30,714 bases of DNA from contig JAEWUM010000043.1 in the NCBI GenBank assembly GCA_023459355.1, positions 1 to 30,714 of the forward strand. The letters run 5' to 3'. Positions within the stretch are counted from its first letter, which is position 1, and each line of letters begins with the position of its first letter. Source of the DNA: Bacteroidota bacterium (GTDB lineage Bacteria > Bacteroidota > Bacteroidia > Bacteroidales > Paludibacteraceae). The translations under genes and the position numbers were made by a program. The notes beneath the pieces are model-generated. The model saw nothing but the letters and a program-made list of their open reading frames with translations. It ran no database searches and was not told where the DNA came from. This document shows positions 22,109-30,714 of this stretch, piece by piece.

Positions 22109-25100
22109 ATGAATAATAAAGAGAATATAACTGAGTTTGAATACTTTTTGAAAAAAATAATAACGCGTAAAATGAAACTGATTGTAATGTTGCTAATCAT
22201 TTCCATGTTTCAGGTTTATGGAACTGACACTTATGCTCAGAAAACAAAAATTGATCTGAATCTAAAAAACACAACCTTAAAAGAAGTGCTAAAGGTAATA
22301 GAGTCAAAAAGTGAATTTACCTTTTTCTACAATGACAATGTTGTGGATATGGATAGAAAAGTAAGCATAGTTGTGCAGAATGAAAGTGTGACAAGTATTC
22401 TGGATAAAATACTTGTTAACTGTACTTACACTGTTGAAGACAGAATGGTTGCAATCATACCGGTCGAAAAACCGGTACATCAATCTTCAACCATAACTGT
22501 GTCAGGAAAAGTTCTTGATAATTTGGGCGAAGAGCTCATCGGGGTGTCGGTGAAGGTTAAGGACAAACCTCGCGGAGCCAGTACGGGGTTGGATGGGAAA
22601 TATATTCTGGATGTAGAGTCTAATGGTACTCTTGTGTTTTTTTATATGGGGTATAAAACGCTTGAGGTGCCGGTAAACGGGAAAAACACAATAAATGTTA
22701 CACTACAACCCAATGACATGTTATTGGATGAAGTTACAGTTGTTGGTTATGGAGTACAAAAGAAAGTAAGTATGATTGGGTCCCAGTCTTCTGTAGATAT
22801 TAAAGATGTGAAGATTCCGGTGAGAAATCTTACAAATTCTCTTGGAGGACGTGTGGCTGGGTTGGTGTCGGTGCAAACGAAAGGCGAACCCGGATTTGAT
22901 GACGCAACAATCTATATCAGGGGCATTGCAACATTATCTGCTTCTATGAGTAAACCGTTGGTTCTGGTGGATGGTGTTCCCCGCTCTTTTTCCGATGTGG
23001 ATCCAGAAGATATTGAAAATTTCAGTCTGTTGAAAGATGCTTCAGCTACAGCTGTTTATGGTGTGAGGGGAGCCAATGGGGTTATACTTATTACAACTAA
23101 AACAGGGAAGGCGGGTAAGCCTAAATTTACGGTTAGACATACAGAGGGAGTTACCACGTTTACCAAACTTCCTTCGTTTGCTGACGGAGCAACTTACATG
23201 CAGATGTATAATGAAGGGATGACAACAAGAGGTGAGGCTGAGGTTTATTCTCAAAGTGATATTGATTACACTGCAAATGGTACTGATCCTTATTTGTATC
23301 CTGATGTTGACTGGTTCAGTGAACTTTTTAATAAAACAGGTCATACACGTAATACGAATATAAACGTAAGTGGAGGTTTTGATAAAGCAGTATATTACAT
23401 TGGGTTAGGCTATTACGATGAATTGGGATTATACAAAACTGACGATTTGGTAAACTATAATTCATCGATTTTCTATAAGAGATATAGTGTAACCTCCAAC
23501 CTTACTTTAAAGCCTACCTATACAACGACTATTAAATTTGGGGTTCAGGGATATCTGGCAAATGCAAACTATCCGGCAACCGGAGTAGGAACCATTTTTG
23601 ATAAAGCTTTTTTTATGACCCCCATTTCGATTCCTCCCAAATATCCTGATGGTAAAGTCTCGGATGAACGGAGCGGAAGTCTTGGAAATCCTTATGCTTT
23701 ACTGACACAAACCGGGTATGCAAATCAGTGGAGAAACCAGTTGTTCTCAAATTTAAGAATCACGCAGGATTTGCCTTTTATAACCAAAGGGTTGTCAATT
23801 ACAGGTATGTTCTCATTCGATGCTTATAATTACTACAGTGCCAGAAACACGAAAACTCCCGATACCTGGATTGCAACAGGCCGGGATCTGGATGGAAATT
23901 TATTGTATGAACAAACATTTGTCGGAACAGAATACCTTGCTTATAGCAAAAACAATAACGGCTCCCGTTCTATTTATGGTGAATTTGGAGTGAATTATAA
24001 CAGAGACTTTGGATTGCATAGTGTATCAGGGATGCTCTTATACAATCAAAGTGATGAAGTGAACACACAGGCAACTACACTTCAAAACTCATTACCCTAT
24101 CGGTTTATGGGCGTGTCAGGACGCTCAACCTATGGTTATGCCACTAAATACTTTGTTGAATTTAACTTTGGATATAACGGGTCGGAAAATTTTGACCCCG
24201 GGAACCGTTTTGGCTTTTTCCCTTCCGGCGGGCTTGGATGGGTGATTTCTAATGAAAGCTTTTTTATGCCTCTCGAAAAAATTGTACAGTTTGCTAAATT
24301 ACGTCTGACTTATGGACTGGTCGGTAACAGCAATATCAACAGTGGCGACAGGAGATTCGCCTACATACCTACAGTTAATGATGCGGCAGCAGGATATAAT
24401 TTCGGAAAAGACAGGGAGCAAAATTATACGGGCAAGGCTATTGGAGAATATGCCAGCAGGGTAAGCTGGGAGACATCCAAGAAGTTTAATCTTGGAATCG
24501 ACTTCTTTATCCTCGATAATAAGTTAAATATTCAGATGGATTATTTTAACGAAAACAGGGAAGGTATTTTCTTGCGCAGAGCATCACTTCCTGACTATAC
24601 CGGGATTACTTCAGCTCCTTATGGGAATCTTGGAGTAGTTATGAATCAGGGGATTGATGCGTCGATGTCATATACCAATCATTTCGGAGATTTTTATTTG
24701 AACCTGTTGGGAAACTTCACTTTCAACAGAAATAAGGTCATTGAGAATGATCAGGCCTCATATCTTTATCCCTGGCAGGAAAGAAGAGGTAGAAAAGTAG
24801 GGCAACGTTTTGGCTATATTGCACTTGGGTTGTTTGAGAGTGACGATGAGGTTGCAGCTTCTGCCAAACAGGTTGGGGATACCCGTGCAGGGGATATCAG
24901 ATATAAAGATATAAACGGAGATGGAAAGATTGATTCTTATGATAAGTTGCCCATAGGTTATGGGAGCGTGCCTGAAATGATATATGGTTTTGGTTTTACA
25001 TTTGGATATAAATCAGTGAGCATTTCAACGCTCTTCCAGGGGAGTGCCAATGTGGATGCCATGCTAAGTGGTGAAGGGATGATGCCTTTCTCTCAGGGGT

Positions 25101-25456
25101 CGGGAAGAGGAAACTTGTTTTCGAACATAACGGATCGCTGGACTGAAAGTAATCCAGATCCGAATGCTTTTTATCCCCGTTTGATGATCGGAACTAATAA
25201 TATGAACTATGAAGCAAGTACCTGGTGGCTGAAAAAGACGGATTATTTAAGGCTGAAAACACTCCAGTTAAACTATAGTTTGCCGGAAAAGTGGACAAAA
25301 GCAGCAGGGCTCGGAGCAGCAAGCATCTTTTTCCAGGGGGTTAATGTGCTTACCTTGAGTTCTTTCGATTTATGGGATGTGGAACTCGGCGATGGTAAAG
25401 GAGCAACATACCCTAATATAGGATCATATAGCTTTGGATTTAATTTTACATTCTAA
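22109..25456 (+). CDS. SusC-like TonB-dependent transducer with STN domain
   Basis: The 1115-residue outer-membrane protein has a signal segment (MKLIVMLLIISMFQVYGTDTYAQ, after a 21-residue N-terminal extension), an STN domain (about residues 50-115; TLKEVLKVIESKSEFTFFYND), a carboxypeptidase-regulatory-like domain (about 128-205; VSGKVLDNLGEELIGVSVKV), a TonB-box region (DEVTVVGYGVQKK), a plug (about 220-335; PLVLVDGVPRSFSDVDPEDIENFSLLKDASATAVYGVRGANGVILITTK) and a long beta barrel ending in aromatic FGFNFTF. The STN domain contacts the FecR periplasmic domain, so this is a transporter that also senses its substrate. Together with SusD it forms the uptake complex. Specificity cannot be read from the sequence. 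Confidence 0.96.
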   Translation: MNNKENITEFEYFLKKIITRKMKLIVMLLIISMFQVYGTDTYAQKTKIDLNLKNTTLKEVLKVIESKSEFTFFYNDNVVDMDRKVSIVVQNESVTSILDKILVNCTYTVEDRMVAIIPVEKPVHQSSTITVSGKVLDNLGEELIGVSVKVKDKPRGASTGLDGKYILDVESNGTLVFFYMGYKTLEVPVNGKNTINVTLQPNDMLLDEVTVVGYGVQKKVSMIGSQSSVDIKDVKIPVRNLTNSLGGRVAGLVSVQTKGEPGFDDATIYIRGIATLSASMSKPLVLVDGVPRSFSDVDPEDIENFSLLKDASATAVYGVRGANGVILITTKTGKAGKPKFTVRHTEGVTTFTKLPSFADGATYMQMYNEGMTTRGEAEVYSQSDIDYTANGTDPYLYPDVDWFSELFNKTGHTRNTNINVSGGFDKAVYYIGLGYYDELGLYKTDDLVNYNSSIFYKRYSVTSNLTLKPTYTTTIKFGVQGYLANANYPATGVGTIFDKAFFMTPISIPPKYPDGKVSDERSGSLGNPYALLTQTGYANQWRNQLFSNLRITQDLPFITKGLSITGMFSFDAYNYYSARNTKTPDTWIATGRDLDGNLLYEQTFVGTEYLAYSKNNNGSRSIYGEFGVNYNRDFGLHSVSGMLLYNQSDEVNTQATTLQNSLPYRFMGVSGRSTYGYATKYFVEFNFGYNGSENFDPGNRFGFFPSGGLGWVISNESFFMPLEKIVQFAKLRLTYGLVGNSNINSGDRRFAYIPTVNDAAAGYNFGKDREQNYTGKAIGEYASRVSWETSKKFNLGIDFFILDNKLNIQMDYFNENREGIFLRRASLPDYTGITSAPYGNLGVVMNQGIDASMSYTNHFGDFYLNLLGNFTFNRNKVIENDQASYLYPWQERRGRKVGQRFGYIALGLFESDDEVAASAKQVGDTRAGDIRYKDINGDGKIDSYDKLPIGYGSVPEMIYGFGFTFGYKSVSISTLFQGSANVDAMLSGEGMMPFSQGSGRGNLFSNITDRWTESNPDPNAFYPRLMIGTNNMNYEASTWWLKKTDYLRLKTLQLNYSLPEKWTKAAGLGAASIFFQGVNVLTLSSFDLWDVELGDGKGATYPNIGSYSFGFNFTF

Positions 25457-25477
25457 TGATTTAAAAGAAACAAGAAT

Positions 25478-27310
25478 ATGAAACAATATATTTTTTATCC
25501 TGCAATTTTTTTTATCCTCATTTTTTCTGTCACTTCCTGTGATGACTACCTGGATCAGGTGCCTGATGACATCCTGACAATAGAGCAAGTGTTTCAACGT
25601 AAAAGGTATTCGGAAGATTTTCTGGCCAATATTTACAGCTATGTGCCTGATGAATCACATCGTACATCTCCTGTGCCCTGGGATCCCTGTTCCGACGACC
25701 TGGATGTTACCTATGATCGTAGTGGTTACAATAGTTACAAAATGAACTTCGGAAACTGGGATGCTTCATCAGATTATTATAATTTCTGGGATGATTACTA
25801 CAGTGGAATTCGTGCGGCAACTTATTTTATGCAACATATAGGCGATAATAAGGAGTTGTTGAGTACTGCCATCGGAAGAAGTTTAATTAAACAGTATATT
25901 GGTGAAGCCCGCTTCCTGAGAGCTTTCTTCTATTATGGACTTATCAGACAATATGGACCTTGTATTGTCATTGGAGATGAGATGATTAGTCCAGATCTGG
26001 GGATTACAGCTCCTGAAATGAATCTGGCCAGAAATACATACGACGAGTCAGTTGCGTACATAATCAACGAGTTGGATCTGGCTCAACAAGAACTGCCGTA
26101 TGCCCATTTCTCGGATGGACAGCCGGAAAATGAATATGGACGTGCAACAAAGGTGATGTGTATGGCCCTAAAAAGCCGCGTGCTTTTGTTGGCTGCAAGT
26201 CCCCAGTTCAATGGAAATACAAAATACTATTCTCAGTTTACCAACGCAGATGGGACACATCTGATTAATCAGGTCTATGACAATAAAAAGTGGGAAAAAG
26301 CGGCACTTGCTGCAAATGAGTTAATTCAATATGCAGGGCAAAGTGGAAAGATAAGTCTTTACAGAAAAAACAATTCATCCGGCGTGTATGATCCGTACCT
26401 TTCGTGCCGGGATGTGTTTTTAGAACCCTGGAATTCTGAAGTGCTGTTTTCCCGGAACACGAATAGTTTGCAACACTGGGAACGATCCTGTATTTCAAGG
26501 ATTTCCAATGGGTACGAGAGTATGGGGGTAACACAACAGTTGGTTGACGAGTTTGAGACTGCAACAGGGAAACGGATAAATGACCCTGATACAGACTATA
26601 AAGAAACAGGTTTTACAACTTCAAGAACAGCATTTGCTGCGCCAGGTACATCAAACATGTATATAAACAGGGAGCCCCGCTTCTATGTGAATGTTCAGTT
26701 TAATGGACGGTATAATTCTAACGGAGACTCAACAGCTGTAATTCAACTTTTCTTTACCGGAAATTCAGGGCGGAGTGGAACCTGGGATTTCCCGCGAAGC
26801 GGGTACATTGCTTATAAAAACGTACATCCGAGTTCTAATCCTTTCACCGGCACTTATATAAAAAGGCCTTATCTGATTATGCGTTATGCCGAGATATTGT
26901 TAAATTTTGCTGAGGCAGTTAATGAATATGGCGGTCCTACATATACAATTGACGGTAAAGATGCTTATTGGGCTATTAATGCAATCCGCGACAGGGCCGG
27001 ACTTCCACCATTGCCGGCAGGATTAACAAAGCCTGAAATGAGGCAAAGAATACGTCACGAAAGAAGAGTTGAACTTTGTATGGAGCAACTTCGGTATTTT
27101 GATACAAGACGTTGGTTAATTGCAGAAGAAACCGATGGAGGTCCATTTTACGGGATGAACGTCAGTGGGGGAACTTCCTTGTCTGATCCTGTATTTCATC
27201 AGCGGGTTGTATTCGAAACACGCGTATTCCGTAAAAGTTTCTATCTTTTTCCAATTCCTCAGTCCGAAATAAATAAGAATAAAAATATTGTTCAAAATCC
27301 ATTTTGGTAA
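25478..27310 (+). CDS. SusD/RagB-like nutrient-binding lipoprotein
   Basis: The 610-residue lipoprotein has a type II signal peptide with lipobox VTSC (Cys21), then the SusD helical-repeat layout: YLDQVPDDILTIEQVF, GEARFLRAFFYYGLIRQYG, ALKSRVLLLAASPQFNG, YLIMRYAEILLNFAEAVNEYGG, AINAIRDRAGLPPLP and IRHERRVELCMEQLRYFDTRRW, ending in FPIPQSEINKNKNIVQNPFW. It caps the SusC-like barrel on the cell surface and delivers substrate. It begins 21 bp after the SusC-like stop, as in most such pairs. Confidence 0.96.
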   Translation: MKQYIFYPAIFFILIFSVTSCDDYLDQVPDDILTIEQVFQRKRYSEDFLANIYSYVPDESHRTSPVPWDPCSDDLDVTYDRSGYNSYKMNFGNWDASSDYYNFWDDYYSGIRAATYFMQHIGDNKELLSTAIGRSLIKQYIGEARFLRAFFYYGLIRQYGPCIVIGDEMISPDLGITAPEMNLARNTYDESVAYIINELDLAQQELPYAHFSDGQPENEYGRATKVMCMALKSRVLLLAASPQFNGNTKYYSQFTNADGTHLINQVYDNKKWEKAALAANELIQYAGQSGKISLYRKNNSSGVYDPYLSCRDVFLEPWNSEVLFSRNTNSLQHWERSCISRISNGYESMGVTQQLVDEFETATGKRINDPDTDYKETGFTTSRTAFAAPGTSNMYINREPRFYVNVQFNGRYNSNGDSTAVIQLFFTGNSGRSGTWDFPRSGYIAYKNVHPSSNPFTGTYIKRPYLIMRYAEILLNFAEAVNEYGGPTYTIDGKDAYWAINAIRDRAGLPPLPAGLTKPEMRQRIRHERRVELCMEQLRYFDTRRWLIAEETDGGPFYGMNVSGGTSLSDPVFHQRVVFETRVFRKSFYLFPIPQSEINKNKNIVQNPFW

Positions 27311-27351
27311 TTAATTCTTCAACCAGATATCTTTTAAAAAGTTAAGATAGT

Positions 27352-28338
27352 ATGAAAATAATTATAAATAAACACAGGCTAAATCGCAATATAGTTTTCC
27401 CCGTCATCTCAATGATATGTTTTTTGTGTTCCTGTGGGGATGGTACAGGGGATATCGAAAAGATAATTGACAATCCGGATGATTACAACATCGTCTATTT
27501 TAGACAAGCACTGGATGTCCCTTCCAGTTATGTCTTTGTCATGTCGTTGAACAACGACACAATTCCACTGAATGTGAATTATGGAGGATTGGGTTATCCA
27601 ACAAGTGATATTATTGCAAATATCGAGATTGCCCCTGAACTGGTGGCAACGTATAATGCTGAAAATGGGACAAACTATCCTGCCCTGCCTGAGTCAGGCT
27701 ATGCCTTGTCTGATACTTCGGTACTCATTAAAAAAGGAATGCTCAATTCCTCAAGAGCAAATCTCATCATAAAAACAACACAAATGCTTGGTCCCGGATC
27801 GCATTTGTTACCTGTAACCATTCGTGTTGCAACAGAAGGGGTGGCAATTAATGAGAAATTGACAACAGCTTATTTCCTGATAAAAGGTAAATACATTGAT
27901 AATCCTTATCAGCGTTATGACAGGACTAACTGGACGATAAGCGCCAGTTCATTTAATAATTCCAATTCGGTTGTACAGAATCTGTTAGATGATAACGTTG
28001 CAACTTATTGGTCATCGGGTTTTTCCAGAACTTTACCACAGGAGGTTATTGTTGATATGCAGGAGCATAAGGTGCTGCATGGACTGATTATAAGATCCAG
28101 GGGCAATAATAGCGATGTGAATGTGCCCAGAGATTCAGGGAATCCGAAAAGTATTGAGATTCAAACAAGCAAAGATGGTGCTACATGGGATTATTCGCAG
28201 TTGTTTGATTTGGATAACGTGATTGAAAGTTCCCTTTATCTCAATTATTTCCAGCAAGCACGTTATCTGAAAATTATCATCCATTCGAGCCATCAGAATA
28301 TGGACTACACCTGGATGTCAGAAGTAAATGTTTTTTAA
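27352..28338 (+). CDS. Surface lipoprotein with DUF1735 and F5/8-type C domains
   Basis: The 328-residue protein begins with a type II signal peptide ending in LCSC (Cys28). A DUF1735-like beta domain spans about residues 40-180 (IVYFRQALDVPSSYVFVMSLNNDTIPLNVNYGG, ELVATYNAENGTNYPALPESGYALSD, YFLIKGKYIDNPY). An F5/8-type C (discoidin-like) carbohydrate-binding domain follows (about 190-328; VQNLLDDNVATYWSSGFSRTLPQEVIVDMQ, LHGLIIRSRG, ARYLKIII). Such lipoproteins act as surface glycan-binding proteins beside SusCD. It lies 41 bp after the SusD-like gene and 6 bp before the EEP-family gene. Confidence 0.88.
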   Translation: MKIIINKHRLNRNIVFPVISMICFLCSCGDGTGDIEKIIDNPDDYNIVYFRQALDVPSSYVFVMSLNNDTIPLNVNYGGLGYPTSDIIANIEIAPELVATYNAENGTNYPALPESGYALSDTSVLIKKGMLNSSRANLIIKTTQMLGPGSHLLPVTIRVATEGVAINEKLTTAYFLIKGKYIDNPYQRYDRTNWTISASSFNNSNSVVQNLLDDNVATYWSSGFSRTLPQEVIVDMQEHKVLHGLIIRSRGNNSDVNVPRDSGNPKSIEIQTSKDGATWDYSQLFDLDNVIESSLYLNYFQQARYLKIIIHSSHQNMDYTWMSEVNVF

Positions 28339-28344
28339 TCTTTA

Positions 28345-29169
28345 ATGATGGATGTTCTGAGAATTATAGCAAATGTGGTCATTATGGGAGTATTGGTATT
28401 CTCAGCATGTAAACCTGTTGATGCGCCGGAAGACCCTCAGGAACTTGAAGGCTTTCCTGTAACGGTTATGACTTATAATATTTACGGAGCAAGACCGGCT
28501 TTTGGTAAGCCACCGGCAAACCTGCCCGAAATTGCTGCTGTAATTAACAGGTATAAACCGGATTTCGTAGCATTACAGGAGGTTGATGTGTTTACCCGCC
28601 GGTCTGGTAAGGATGTTAATCAGGCAGATAGTTTGGCTAAATTAACCGGAATGAGCTACTTTTTTGCCAAAGCGATTGACAAAGATGGTGGCTCTTATGG
28701 TGATGCTGTGCTTTCCCGTCATGAAATAATAGAGTCAACTGCATTCAAAATGGGGGTCAATGTAATGCTCGGAGGAGAGATGAGATCTGTAGCTATGGTA
28801 AAGGTCAATATTAATAACAAACCATTATATTTTGCTTCTACGCACCTGGATCATCTTAGTGATGAAACAAACAGGATTCACCAGGCGAATGAATTAAAAT
28901 CCATTGTTGAGAGTGTTGACGGAAACCTGATTCTCGGTGGGGATTTTAATGCGACTCCAGGTTCTCAAACCATTTCGGTTATAAAAGAATATCTGACATT
29001 GGGATGCAAAAATTGCTCTCCTACTTATCCTTCGAATAATCCGGCAAGAACCATAGATTATTTGATGTATAAACCATTAAACAATTTTATTATACAGAAT
29101 TACATGGTGATCGATGAGCCGTATGCCTCGGATCATTGTCCCGTAATAAGTATAATCAGAGTTAAATAA
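28345..29169 (+). CDS. Endonuclease/exonuclease/phosphatase-family lipoprotein
   Basis: The 274-residue protein has a type II signal peptide (lipobox FSAC, Cys22) and an EEP metal-dependent phosphoesterase domain. Recognisable are MTYNIYGA (Asn), FVALQEVDVFTRRSG (metal-binding Glu), FASTHLDHLSD (His), NLILGGDFNATPGS (Asp/Asn) and the C-terminal SDHCPV (catalytic His). EEP enzymes cut phosphodiester or phosphomonoester bonds in nucleic acids, inositol phosphates or sphingomyelin. As an exported lipoprotein in the SusCD locus it probably acts on an external phosphorylated substrate. Met1 and Met2 are both possible starts. Confidence 0.92.
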   Translation: MMDVLRIIANVVIMGVLVFSACKPVDAPEDPQELEGFPVTVMTYNIYGARPAFGKPPANLPEIAAVINRYKPDFVALQEVDVFTRRSGKDVNQADSLAKLTGMSYFFAKAIDKDGGSYGDAVLSRHEIIESTAFKMGVNVMLGGEMRSVAMVKVNINNKPLYFASTHLDHLSDETNRIHQANELKSIVESVDGNLILGGDFNATPGSQTISVIKEYLTLGCKNCSPTYPSNNPARTIDYLMYKPLNNFIIQNYMVIDEPYASDHCPVISIIRVK

Positions 29170-29199
29170 AATATTCAATAACTTTAAAATTCAATAATC

Positions 29200-30558
29200 A
29201 TGAAAAAACTTTTTTTAATTACAATTGTCGCGCTTTTTTTGTTTGGCGAAACTGTTCATTCGGCTAGTAAACCTTTTACAGAAGGAAGTTTGGTTGTGTA
29301 TCGTATGGGTGATGGAACTTCAACCTACGACTTAAGTAAAACATTAGCTACGCCTGTGTTTTTGGATGAGTATGCTTTTGACGAAGATGGCTTGCTTTAT
29401 CTGGTACAATCTATTCCTTTACCAACCGAAACAGATGAGGGAGGAACGGGAAATAAAAGATGTGTTGCTGCTCCTTCGACTGTAAATATGGGTTATATGA
29501 GCCGATCTTACGATGGCAGATATATTGCAGTTGGCGGCTTTGATGCTGCGTTGGGGGCTGGCTGTTGGGGTAGTCAGGCTGAGTCAGTTAATCGTGTTGT
29601 TGCCCTTGTAAATTCTGATGCAGTCATCAATTCAACTACAGCTCTGACCGACGCTTTCAGTACCAAAGATCTTCGTTCTGTTTACACAACAGATGGAATA
29701 AACATATGGATGGCTGGGAATAGTATCTCAGGAGGTGACGGATACCTGAGATATACAACAAAAGGAAGTCGCAATTCAATCAGAATTAATGGACTGACCG
29801 GAAGGATACTAAGAGGATTCAATAACAGACTGTATGTTTCGGGACAGGAAAGGGTTTATAGTGTCGGGACAGGATTCCCTACTATAGCAGACAATATTGA
29901 AGATATAACTCAAGCCCCTAATGGTGGCGATCTGGCAAAAAATCCAAACGGATATGATTTCTGTTTCGCCGATTTAGATACGGAAAATCCAGGGACAAAA
30001 CAAGTGCTTTATTTCTCAAATGCAAATGGGTCGATTCAGAAATATTCACTGGTGGCGGGAACTTGGACATACCATGGTGATTTTACCAATATCAACGGAC
30101 CAAGAGGTATGGAATGTAGAGCTGTTGCTGACGGAGTTGAGCTTTATGTTGTATGTGAAGCCAGTGGGAATGCTTCCGGAAATGGAAAACTGTACAAATT
30201 AAAAGATATTGGTGGCTACAACAATGCTTTTGTCCAGGATGGTAACCCCTTGAAATTACTGGATTGGAGTGACAATAGTTTTAAAGCGATGCGTAGTGTT
30301 GCCTGGGCTCCTGTCCGCGAATCGATTCTGGCAGTTGATGAAATGCCGGATATGGATGATTTTTCAGTATTAACAGAAGGAAATAGTATTGTCGTAGAAT
30401 CATTGAAAGATAATTTTGTTGAGGTATATAATATGCTTGGAATGCGACTCGCATCCGGTGCCGTAGCTCCGGGAGTATCGCTGCAATTTGCTGGTTTACA
30501 GCATAATCAGATTTATTTAGTTAAAGTTGGAAATCTAACAAGGAAAATCAAATTGTAA
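29200..30558 (+). CDS. Secreted propeller-like protein with T9SS sorting tail
   Basis: The 452-residue protein has a Sec signal peptide (MKKLFLITIVALFLFGETVHSAS), a body of recurring beta-strand units (YAFDEDGLLYLVQS, SRSYDGRYIAVGGFD, LRGFNNRLYVSGQERVYSVG, VLYFSNANGSIQKYSLVAGTW, ELYVVCEASG) that suggests a beta propeller, and a C-terminal T9SS type A tail (VEVYNMLGMRLASGAVAPG through IYLVKVGNLTRKIKL). It is thus exported across the outer membrane and probably bound at the surface. It is the last gene of the uptake locus, 30 bp after the EEP gene. No catalytic motif was recognised. Confidence 0.82.
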   Translation: MKKLFLITIVALFLFGETVHSASKPFTEGSLVVYRMGDGTSTYDLSKTLATPVFLDEYAFDEDGLLYLVQSIPLPTETDEGGTGNKRCVAAPSTVNMGYMSRSYDGRYIAVGGFDAALGAGCWGSQAESVNRVVALVNSDAVINSTTALTDAFSTKDLRSVYTTDGINIWMAGNSISGGDGYLRYTTKGSRNSIRINGLTGRILRGFNNRLYVSGQERVYSVGTGFPTIADNIEDITQAPNGGDLAKNPNGYDFCFADLDTENPGTKQVLYFSNANGSIQKYSLVAGTWTYHGDFTNINGPRGMECRAVADGVELYVVCEASGNASGNGKLYKLKDIGGYNNAFVQDGNPLKLLDWSDNSFKAMRSVAWAPVRESILAVDEMPDMDDFSVLTEGNSIVVESLKDNFVEVYNMLGMRLASGAVAPGVSLQFAGLQHNQIYLVKVGNLTRKIKL

Positions 30559-30626
30559 TATAATACACTCCAATTCTTAAATTTAAAAAAAATTATTGTT
30601 GTCCGATAAAAGTTTCTAGATAGAAT

Positions 30627-30659
30627 AAAAAAAGGAGCCAATTTTTTCAAATCAGCTCC
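30627..30659 (-). terminator. Terminator-like hairpin, T-run on the minus strand
   Basis: GGAGC (30634-30638) pairs with GCTCC (30655-30659). Seven A precede it on the plus strand (30627-30633), which is a T-run after the stem on the minus strand. It would end a minus-strand transcript from beyond the window, or be bidirectional for the T9SS gene; plus-strand support is weaker. Confidence 0.4.
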
Positions 30660-30666
30660 AAAGTTG

Positions 30667-30714
30667 TATATTTGAAGTTACCACACCATAAATATACTAC
30701 TATGAGCAAAGATA
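30667..30714 (+). other. Possible promoter and first codons of a gene cut by the window end
   Basis: TATATTTG (30667-30674) matches the -7 consensus and is followed 27 bp later by ATG AGC AAA GAT at 30702-30713. Only four residues (MSKD) are visible, so the gene cannot be identified. Confidence 0.3.

Overview
The window looks like chromosomal DNA from a Bacteroidota (Bacteroidetes) bacterium, most likely order Bacteroidales. The reasons are the many TAnnTTTGC -7 promoter boxes with a -33 element about 20 bp upstream, an ECF sigma / FecR / SusC / SusD module, two proteins with type IX secretion (T9SS) sorting tails, two membrane-anchored LytTR regulators, and hisS, rpsO, mnmD and rlmI of Bacteroidota type. 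No rRNA, tRNA, CRISPR array or complete insertion sequence was seen.

Region 1 (37-8057, all minus strand) is the most unusual part. A membrane-anchored LytTR regulator (7155-8057) is followed after 15 bp by a BspA-type leucine-rich-repeat protein with a T9SS tail. A tight three-gene unit comes next: a 79-residue PqqD-like protein, an ATP-grasp ligase and a LysA-fold PLP decarboxylase. Last is a fusion of a urea-transporter domain to an M23 peptidase domain. The promoters of the LytTR gene and of the PqqD-like gene have the same geometry (-7 box, 20 bp, CAAA, 6 bp, CAGT, 17 bp, CAGT) and share a 13-bp word at the distal position. This suggests that the LytTR protein controls itself, the surface protein and the enzyme unit. 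The chemistry may resemble the BtrJ/BtrK logic of butirosin synthesis: an ATP-grasp enzyme loads an amino acid on a small protein and a PLP enzyme decarboxylates it. That parallel is an inference.

Region 2 (8138-11198) holds a patatin-like phospholipase, a second membrane LytTR regulator and, divergent from it, a DUF6051-type alpha/beta-hydrolase-like gene. The shared upstream region has four TCCC-centred direct repeats spaced 20-21 bp.

Region 3 (11243-20213) is mostly housekeeping: hisS, rpsO, mnmD, rubrerythrin, an ABC-F ATPase, folK, DUF2007, DUF5063, a DEDD 3'-5' exonuclease and rlmI. It carries several 7-bp-period repeat arrays, one of them inside the ABC-F reading frame. A 214-bp non-coding element bounded by perfect 31-bp inverted repeats lies upstream of rlmI.

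Region 4 (20243-30558, plus strand) is a regulated outer-membrane uptake locus. It has an ECF sigma factor, a FecR anti-sigma factor, a SusC-like transducer with an STN signalling domain, a SusD-like lipoprotein, a DUF1735 plus F5/8-type C lipoprotein, an endonuclease/exonuclease/phosphatase-family lipoprotein and a T9SS-exported propeller-like protein. No glycoside hydrolase is present inside the window, so the substrate is open. The window ends at the first codons of a possible further gene (30702).
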